The notes beneath the pieces were generated by a model. That model was given only the letters and a program-made list of their open reading frames with translations, ran no database searches and had not been told where the DNA came from. From NCBI GenBank assembly GCA_029864385.1, contig JAOTTL010000228.1, forward strand, positions 1 through 5,126: DNA of 5,126 bases, in the 5' to 3' direction. Source of the stretch: SG8-41 sp029864385 (GTDB lineage: Bacteria > Pseudomonadota > Gammaproteobacteria > Burkholderiales > SG8-41). Both the position numbers and the translations under genes were made by a program. Positions 1-5,126 of this stretch are shown here, piece by piece. Positions within the stretch are counted from its first letter, which is position 1, and every line of letters starts with the position of its first letter.

Positions 1-979
<979 letters not shown>

Positions 980-983
980 ACCA

Positions 984-989
984 CTCCTT
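984..989 (-). promoter_or_regulatory. Ribosome binding site of clpX
   Basis: In the 24-bp gap between clpP and clpX the minus strand reads AAGGAG, followed by four bases (TGGT) and the clpX ATG at 979. This is a near-ideal Shine-Dalgarno match with slightly tight spacing. It fixes the clpX start, and the resulting N-terminus MSDK fits the family. I see no promoter or hairpin in the gap. Confidence 0.75.
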
Positions 990-1003
990 TTTACGCTAAA
1001 ACA

Positions 1004-1627
1004 TCATCCAGCGTTCTCGGCTCTGCTTACCAGGACCTTGTCCACAAGCCCGTAATTCACGGACTGCTCCGCACTGAGGAAATTATCACGATCCGTGTCC
1101 TGCTCGATCGTCTTGATGTCCTTGCCCGTGTGCTTGGCCAGGATCTCGTTAAGCTTGGACCTGAGGTAGAGGATCTCCCGGGCATGGATCTCCACGTCTG
1201 ACGCCTGCCCCTGAAAACCGCCCATGGGCTGGTGGATCATCAACCGCGAATTGGGCAGGCAGTAGCGCTTGCCCTTGCTGCCCGCAGCCATCAGGAGCGC
1301 GCCCATACTGGCGGCCTGCCCGATGCAAAGCGTGGACACCTGGGGCTTGATGAATTGCATGGTGTCGTAGACCGCCAGGCCGGCAGAGACCGAGCCCCCA
1401 GGCGAATTGATGTAGAACGAAACGTCCTTGTCCGGGTTCTCCGACTCCAGGAAGAGCAGCTGTGCCACGATCAGGTTCGCGGTCACTTCCGTGACCGCGC
1501 CGACCAGGAATACGACCCGTTCCTTGAGCAAACGCGAATAGATATCGTAGGCGCGCTCGCCGCGCCCGCTCTGCTCGATGACCATCGGGATGAGCCCGAG
1601 GCCTTGAGGTTCCATGTAAATCGACAT
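1004..1627 (-). CDS. clpP: ATP-dependent Clp protease proteolytic subunit ClpP
   Basis: ClpP is a self-compartmentalised serine protease: two stacked heptameric rings degrade proteins delivered by ClpX or ClpA in the cytoplasm. The 207-residue protein has the usual length. The catalytic triad is visible: Ser107 in GQAASMGA, His132 in MIHQPMGG and Asp181 in DTDRDNFLSA, with the same spacing as the E. coli triad. The oxyanion/strand segment NSPGGSV is at 74-80. By alignment from memory with E. coli, the N-terminal ~10 residues are probably a propeptide removed by self-cleavage, leaving a mature protein starting GLIPMVIEQ. The ATG at 1627 overlaps the tig stop codon (TAATG), which suggests translational coupling; a GGGGA about 10 bases upstream, inside tig, can serve as Shine-Dalgarno. 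An internal Met5 is a possible but less likely start. Nothing is unusual in the core. Confidence 0.98.
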   Translation of the reverse strand: MSIYMEPQGLGLIPMVIEQSGRGERAYDIYSRLLKERVVFLVGAVTEVTANLIVAQLLFLESENPDKDVSFYINSPGGSVSAGLAVYDTMQFIKPQVSTLCIGQAASMGALLMAAGSKGKRYCLPNSRLMIHQPMGGFQGQASDVEIHAREILYLRSKLNEILAKHTGKDIKTIEQDTDRDNFLSAEQSVNYGLVDKVLVSRAENAG

Positions 1628-2940
1628 TACTGCTTGTTCCCCATCAAATCATCGAAACTGATTGGCGTATCCTCGACCCGCGCCGTTGCGAGGGCCCACT
1701 CCACGACGTTTTCCTCGAGAACCGCGGATTCGATCTCGCGCAGCCGCTCCTGCGATGCGTAATACCACTTGACCACTTCCTCGGGGCGCTCGTAACTCTG
1801 CGCCTGCTCTTCCACCACCGCGCGCACCCGTTCGGGCGTGGCAAACAGGCTATGCGTTTTCACTAGTTCGGCCAGGATCAGCCCAAGGCTGACACGGCGT
1901 TGCGCCTGCTTCTCGAACACGTCGGCGGGCAGCGGCGTATTGTCGGTAACCTTCACGCCCCGCGCCGCAAGGTCCTGGCGGGCCGCCGTTTGCATGCGCT
2001 CGAGCTCGGCCTGAACCAATCCCCGTGGCGTCTCGAGCTGCGTCGCGTCGAGCAGGGCCTGCATGACCTGCTCCTTCGTGCGGTTCTTGAGGCGTGCCTT
2101 GATCTCGCGCTCCAGATTGGTCCGGATCTCCGCGCGCATCTTGGCGATATCGCCGTCCGCGACGCCAAGGCTCTTGGCGAACGCGGCATCGATTTCCGGC
2201 AGATGCGGCGCGGCTACCTCCTTGACTGTGACCTCGAAGCGGGCGGTCTTTCCGGCCACTTCCTTGCCATGATAATCATCGGGAAAGCGCAGCTCGAACG
2301 TCGTCGCCCCTCCGCTGCGCATGCCGGTCACGTTGCTCTCGAAGTCGGGCAGCAGGCGCCCCTCGCCGAGCACCGCCTGCATGTCCTTCCCACTGTTTCC
2401 GGAAAATTCCTGCCCCTCGATCGTGCCGTGAAAATCGAGTGTCACGCGATCGCCGATCTGCGCGTCCCGCGCCTCGGGCTCGTAGCGCACGCGCTGCTTG
2501 CGCATGATTTCGATGGTCTGGTCGATGTCGGCGTCGCCCACCTCGAGCGCCGGGCGCCGTATCGTGGCCCCCTTGACGTCTCCCACGACTACGTCGGGAT
2601 AGATCTCGAAGGTCGCGCTGTACTGGAACTCGGCCACGTTCTCGACTGACGGCGGGGCATCGAATCGAGGGTAGCCCGCAACCTTGAGGTTCTGCTCGCG
2701 AATCGCCTCCCCGAAGCTGCGCTGCATCGCGTCGCCCAGCACTTCTTGCCGGACCTGTATGCCGAATTGTTGTGCGACGACCTTGAGCGGCACCTTGCCC
2801 GGCCGAAAGCCGTGCAGCTTGACCGTGCGCGAGAGCTTCTTCAGGCGGGTCTCGACCTCGCTCTCGATCTCGGCGGCTGGCAGCGTGACGTTCAGACGCC
2901 GCACCAGCTCACCCAGTCTTTCCAAGTTCGTTTGCATCAT
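1627..2940 (-). CDS. tig: Trigger factor, ribosome-associated chaperone / peptidyl-prolyl isomerase
   Basis: Trigger factor sits at the ribosomal tunnel exit and shields nascent chains; it also has peptidyl-prolyl cis-trans isomerase activity. The 437 residues match the usual ~430. The N-terminal ribosome-binding domain (about 1-115) carries the signature GFRPGKVP at 44-51, the loop that contacts ribosomal protein L23. The FKBP-like PPIase domain lies at roughly 163-243 (begins GDRVTLDFHG, includes FPDDYHGKEVAGK). The C-terminal chaperone arms follow at about 244-437, with the typical QAQRRVSLGLILAE helix and a terminal FDDLM motif. Two consecutive ATGs start the frame. The second (2937) gives MQT..., closer to the E. 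coli MQV... start, and has slightly better spacing from GGGA at 2942-2945, so either Met may be used. It is first in the tig-clpP-clpX order, 83 bp downstream of tRNA-Leu, with no convincing promoter of its own. Confidence 0.97.
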   Translation of the reverse strand: MMQTNLERLGELVRRLNVTLPAAEIESEVETRLKKLSRTVKLHGFRPGKVPLKVVAQQFGIQVRQEVLGDAMQRSFGEAIREQNLKVAGYPRFDAPPSVENVAEFQYSATFEIYPDVVVGDVKGATIRRPALEVGDADIDQTIEIMRKQRVRYEPEARDAQIGDRVTLDFHGTIEGQEFSGNSGKDMQAVLGEGRLLPDFESNVTGMRSGGATTFELRFPDDYHGKEVAGKTARFEVTVKEVAAPHLPEIDAAFAKSLGVADGDIAKMRAEIRTNLEREIKARLKNRTKEQVMQALLDATQLETPRGLVQAELERMQTAARQDLAARGVKVTDNTPLPADVFEKQAQRRVSLGLILAELVKTHSLFATPERVRAVVEEQAQSYERPEEVVKWYYASQERLREIESAVLEENVVEWALATARVEDTPISFDDLMGNKQ

Positions 2941-3011
2941 TTCCCTTGTTGCAACTCCCTACATGGGTGTCATCGCAAGCACCGCAGCACGCCACGCGAC
3001 CCACCCTTTCT

Positions 3012-3023
3012 CGCACCCACCGG

Positions 3024-3030
<7 letters not shown>
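3012..3030 (-). other. Possible stem-loop joining the tRNA 3' end to its trailer
   Basis: A perfect 6-bp inverted repeat (CGCACC / GGTGCG with a 7-base loop) spans the last bases of the tRNA acceptor stem, the encoded CCA and the adjacent trailer. A weaker CTTTC/GAAAG pairing continues the stem with a bulge. No T-run follows on the minus strand, so it is a poor candidate for an intrinsic terminator. It could be an alternative fold of the precursor that competes with the acceptor stem, or simply chance in GC-rich DNA. Confidence 0.3.
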
Positions 3031-3108
<78 letters not shown>

Positions 3109-3122
3109 GACTTTCTGATTGT

Positions 3123-3154
3123 AATATAATCAGGTGCGCGCCGAAAGCTTGCAA
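3123..3154 (-). promoter_or_regulatory. Candidate promoter of tRNA-Leu (and probably tig-clpP-clpX)
   Basis: On the minus strand TATATT (3128-3123, 5 of 6 matches to the -10 consensus) lies 14 bases before the mature tRNA 5' end, placing transcription start near 3116 with a very short leader. The best -35 candidate is TTGCAA at 3154-3149 (4 of 6), but the 20-bp spacer is longer than the ideal 17. The -10 position is better supported than the -35. Confidence 0.45.
3125..3130 (+). promoter_or_regulatory. Candidate -10 element for hpnC (TATAAT)
   Basis: A perfect TATAAT on the plus strand lies 81 bases before the hpnC ATG, predicting a leader of roughly 75 nt. The -35 region is poor: TTTCGC at 3103-3108, with 16-bp spacing, lies inside the tRNA gene. 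An alternative weaker promoter nearer the gene is TTAAGG (3161-3166) with GATAAA (3184-3189) at 17-bp spacing. Which one is used cannot be decided from sequence. Confidence 0.4.
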
Positions 3155-3211
3155 AACTTCTTAAGGGTGCGACGCAATTTGTTGATAAATAGGGGTGTTG
3201 CATAGCAGCAA

Positions 3212-4021
3212 ATGGCGGTAAACCACTACGAAAACTTCCCTGTCGCCTCTCTCCTGCTGCCGCGTCATTTTCGCCATCCGGTGGCGCAAATTTACCGGTT
3301 TGCGAGGGAAGCTGACGACTTCGCGGATGAAGGCGACGCGCCGGATACCCTCAGGATGCAGCAGCTGGAGTCGTTTCGCGCGGAGCTGCGGCGGATCGAG
3401 CGCGGCGCGGCGCCGGAGATTCCGTGGTTTGCAGATCTCGCCGTAGTGATCCGCGACTACCATCTCCCACTCAATGCGTTTAACGATCTGCTCTCGGCAT
3501 TCGCCCAGGATGTGACCCAAAAACGCTATGCGAATTTCCGCGAAGTACTCGACTACTGCCAGCGTTCGGCTAATCCGGTGGGACGCCTGCTCCTTGTGCT
3601 ATACGGCGCGGCGACCCCCCAGAACCTCGCCGACTCGGATGCGATCTGCTCGAGCCTGCAATTGATCAACTTCCTGCAGGATATCGAGGTCGATTTCGGC
3701 AAGGGCCGCATCTACATGCCGCAAGACGAGCTGGCGCGTTTTCAGATTTCCGAAGCCCAGTTCGCAAATCGCGTCGTGGGCGGCAACTGGCCGGCGTTCA
3801 TGGCCTTTCAAACTGACCGCGCTCGCGCGCTGCTCATGAGCGGCGCCCCGCTTGGCAGGCGTCTCGAAGGCCGCATCGGTCTCGAGCTGCGCATGATCGT
3901 ACAGGGCGGCAACCGTATCCTGGAAAAGCTCGGGCACGCCGGCGGCGACGTCTTTCGCCAACGGCCGGTCTTGAAGTGGTTCGACTGGCCGCTGCTGTTG
4001 GCGCGCGCATTGAAACCGTGA
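3212..4021 (+). CDS. hpnC: Hydroxysqualene synthase HpnC (squalene/phytoene synthase family)
   Basis: HpnC converts presqualene diphosphate to hydroxysqualene, the second step of the three-enzyme HpnDCE route to squalene for hopanoids. The 269 residues fit the family length. The start MAVNHYENFPVASLLLP is characteristic of HpnC. The first aspartate-rich motif DDFAD is at 35-39, and the second lies within NFLQDIEVD at 153-161 (Asp157 and Asp161), followed by KGRIYMPQDEL; together these bind the Mg-diphosphate. The all-alpha fold has no signal peptide, and the enzyme probably acts at the inner face of the membrane. The ATG at 3212 is the only plausible start because an in-frame TAG lies three codons upstream; the Shine-Dalgarno is weak (AGGGG is 16 bases away). 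It is divergent from tRNA-Leu and followed by hpnD. Family membership is very secure; the HpnC assignment rests on the N-terminus and the paired HpnD. Confidence 0.9.
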   Translation: MAVNHYENFPVASLLLPRHFRHPVAQIYRFAREADDFADEGDAPDTLRMQQLESFRAELRRIERGAAPEIPWFADLAVVIRDYHLPLNAFNDLLSAFAQDVTQKRYANFREVLDYCQRSANPVGRLLLVLYGAATPQNLADSDAICSSLQLINFLQDIEVDFGKGRIYMPQDELARFQISEAQFANRVVGGNWPAFMAFQTDRARALLMSGAPLGRRLEGRIGLELRMIVQGGNRILEKLGHAGGDVFRQRPVLKWFDWPLLLARALKP

Positions 4022-4053
4022 ACGGCACTTTTCGGCGGAAAAAGCAACACTGC

Positions 4054-4080
4054 CACGGAAACACACGGAAGCACACGGAA
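4054..4080. repeat. 10-bp tandem repeat (CACGGAARCA), 2.7 copies
   Basis: CACGGAA recurs at 4054, 4064 and 4074 with a strict 10-bp period; the linkers are ACA, then GCA. It lies 32 bp after the hpnC stop and 97 bp before hpnD, in non-coding DNA. The function is unknown. From memory, similar CACGGAA-type short tandem repeats occur between genes in several betaproteobacterial genomes. Confidence 0.8.
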
Positions 4081-4135
4081 ATTGTTGTTCCAGACCAAGC
4101 ATTCGAAACGCGGGCCGCATGAATCGTTGTTACAT

Positions 4136-4163
4136 TCACCACTCACTGCTCACCACCCACGCC
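4136..4163. repeat. Degenerate 7-bp repeat upstream of hpnD
   Basis: The segment reads as four heptamers: TCACCAC, TCACTGC, TCACCAC, CCACGCC. It ends 14 bases before the hpnD ATG. The units resemble the reverse complement of the GTGATGG array found after hpnD (CCATCAC in rotation), so the same repeat type flanks hpnD in opposite orientation. The copies are diverged. Confidence 0.55.
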
Positions 4164-4177
4164 TTGGACGGGCGCTG

Positions 4178-5011
4178 ATGGATCCCCACCAATACTGTCA
4201 GCAGAAAGCGGCGGCCAGCGGCTCAAGCTTCTATTACAGCTTTCTCTTCCTACCGGAGGAGAAACGCCGGGCCATCACTGCGCTCTACGCGTTCTGCCGT
4301 GAGGTCGATGACGCGGTGGACGAATGCTCGGATCCCACCCTCGCCCACACCAAGCTTGCCTGGTGGCGCAAGGAAGTCGACGCCATTTATCAAGGCAATC
4401 CGCAGCACCCGGTGGCGCGTGCACTAGCCGGCATGCTGCCGCGCTTTCGCCTCTCGCAGCAGCATCTGAACGAGATCATCGACGGCATGGAAATGGACCT
4501 GCACTACAACCGCTACCCGACCTTCGATGCGCTCAAGGAATATTGTCATCGCGTGGCCGGAGTCGTGGGTCTGCTCTCGGCCGAGATATTCGGCTACCGG
4601 GACCCGCGCACCCTGGAGTATGCGGCCGATCTCGGGCTCGCATTCCAGCTCACGAATATCATTCGCGACCTGGGCGAGGACGCGCGGCGCGACCGGATCT
4701 ATCTGCCGCTTGATGAACTTGAGGGCTACGGCGTCGGCACCGCGGATATCACCAGCGGCCGTGAAAGCGATAGCCTGCGGCGGTTGATGGAGTTTCAGAT
4801 CGAGCGGGCGTTCAGCTTTTACCAGCAAGCCTTCGACAAGCTTCCGGCCGTCGATCGGTCCGCGCAGCGGCCGGGCATCGTGATGGCCGCCATCTACCAG
4901 GCGCTGCTGGAGGAGATCCGGGCCGACGGCTGCCGCGTGCTTCAGCAGCGCGTTGCACTAACGCCGGTCCGCAAACTGTGGATCGCCTGGCGCACTTGGC
5001 TAAAAGGCTAA
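4178..5011 (+). CDS. hpnD: Presqualene diphosphate synthase HpnD (squalene/phytoene synthase family)
   Basis: HpnD condenses two farnesyl diphosphates head to head to presqualene diphosphate, the first committed step to squalene and hopanoids; HpnC uses the product. The 277-residue protein shows the SFYYSFLFLP segment at 17-26, the first aspartate motif in CREVDDAVDE (DDAVD at 44-48), the VAGVVG segment at 126-131, and the second motif NIIRDLGEDARRDRIYLP at 160-177 (Asp164 and Asp168). All motifs expected for activity are present. I chose the ATG at 4178 rather than the TTG at 4082, because the extra 32 residues would come from the repeat-bearing spacer and do not look like this family, whereas MDPHQYCQQK does. 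A weak GGA lies 9 bases upstream of the ATG. The 156-bp gap after hpnC rules out translational coupling. A carotenoid-type phytoene synthase role is the alternative, made less likely by the adjacent HpnC. Confidence 0.92.
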   Translation: MDPHQYCQQKAAASGSSFYYSFLFLPEEKRRAITALYAFCREVDDAVDECSDPTLAHTKLAWWRKEVDAIYQGNPQHPVARALAGMLPRFRLSQQHLNEIIDGMEMDLHYNRYPTFDALKEYCHRVAGVVGLLSAEIFGYRDPRTLEYAADLGLAFQLTNIIRDLGEDARRDRIYLPLDELEGYGVGTADITSGRESDSLRRLMEFQIERAFSFYQQAFDKLPAVDRSAQRPGIVMAAIYQALLEEIRADGCRVLQQRVALTPVRKLWIAWRTWLKG

Positions 5012-5015
5012 AGGC

Positions 5016-5050
5016 GTGATGGGTGATGGGTGATGGGTGATGGGTGATGG
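5016..5050. repeat. Perfect heptamer array (GTGATGG)5
   Basis: Five identical contiguous GTGATGG units begin 4 bases after the hpnD stop codon, followed by two more G. Perfect identity suggests a recent or slippage-prone array; copy number could vary between strains. It is non-coding as far as can be seen. No intrinsic terminator for hpnD is evident here. Confidence 0.93.
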
Positions 5051-5052
5051 GG

Positions 5053-5120
5053 CGAGTCTCAGCGATCGTCCAACAGTTTTTTGACGTTGACGTGTCCGAG
5101 TCTCAGCGATCGTCGAACGG
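5053..5120. repeat. Pair of 24-bp direct repeats, 44-bp period
   Basis: The copies at 5053-5076 and 5097-5120 share an identical first 18 bases (starting CGAGTCTCAG and ending CGATCGTC), then differ at two of the last six. The 20 bases between them are unrelated and contain a T6 run. Similarity stops after the second copy, and the window ends 6 bases later, so it is unknown whether more copies follow. Each copy contains the palindrome CGATCG. Confidence 0.8.
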
Positions 5121-5126
5121 CTCTGT

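Noticed and set aside
1900..2649. 249-residue plus-strand open frame inside tig
   Set aside because: It lies entirely antisense to trigger factor and has the same shadow composition; no motif or ribosome binding site supports it.
4029..4042. TTTTC-GGCG-GAAAA hairpin just after the hpnC stop
   Set aside because: The 5-bp stem is AT-rich and no T-run follows, so it is unlikely to terminate transcription.
3599..4146. Minus-strand open frames across the hpnC 3' end and the spacer
   Set aside because: They overlap conserved hpnC sequence antisense and run through the simple repeats; no family resemblance.
4082..4177. Upstream TTG extension of hpnD by 32 residues
   Set aside because: The added sequence is low-complexity translation of the spacer, and family resemblance begins at the ATG at 4178.
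5070..5092. T6 run with flanking GTCCAAC / GTTGAC as an hpnD terminator
   Set aside because: The T-run lies in the loop rather than after the stem, and the stem is short and bulged.
5053..5120. CRISPR array
   Set aside because: Only two imperfect 24-bp copies are visible, with a 20-bp spacer and no cas genes in the window; insufficient for a call.

Overview
The window has the look of a GC-rich proteobacterial chromosome, most likely a betaproteobacterium or a close relative. That placement is inference, resting on the trigger factor/ClpP/ClpX sequences, a CCA-encoding tRNA-Leu(UAG) just upstream of tig, and an HpnC/HpnD pair. Two conserved gene blocks lie head to head. No unknown system is evident. 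The coding content is well-known housekeeping and lipid biosynthesis, and the less explained material is non-coding: a shared promoter region and several short repeats around hpnD.

Left block (1-3108, minus strand). Read in the direction of transcription it runs tRNA-Leu(UAG), tig, clpP, clpX. clpX is cut by the left edge after 326 residues. tig and clpP overlap by one base (TAATG), and clpP and clpX are 24 bp apart with a good Shine-Dalgarno sequence, so these three genes form a tight protein quality-control operon: a ribosome-bound chaperone, a protease, and the unfoldase that feeds it. There is no obvious terminator between the tRNA and tig, so the tRNA may be the first unit of the same transcript. 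In many proteobacteria lon follows clpX, but that would lie outside the window.

Divergent spacer (3109-3211). This short AT-richer region carries a perfect TATAAT on the plus strand. It overlaps a TATATT -10 candidate on the minus strand, inside a small inverted repeat. It is the only spacer that could hold promoters for both blocks.

Right block (3212-5011, plus strand). hpnC and hpnD encode two paralogous trans-isoprenoid synthases. Together with HpnE they make squalene from two farnesyl diphosphates: HpnD makes presqualene diphosphate, HpnC makes hydroxysqualene, and HpnE reduces it to squalene. Squalene is then usually cyclised to hopanoids. hpnE is not in the window. A 156-bp spacer between the two genes contains a 10-bp tandem repeat and a degenerate 7-bp repeat.

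Right edge (5012-5126). After hpnD come five perfect copies of the heptamer GTGATGG, then two copies of a 24-bp direct repeat 44 bp apart. No gene can be called there, although short reading frames on both strands run off the edge.
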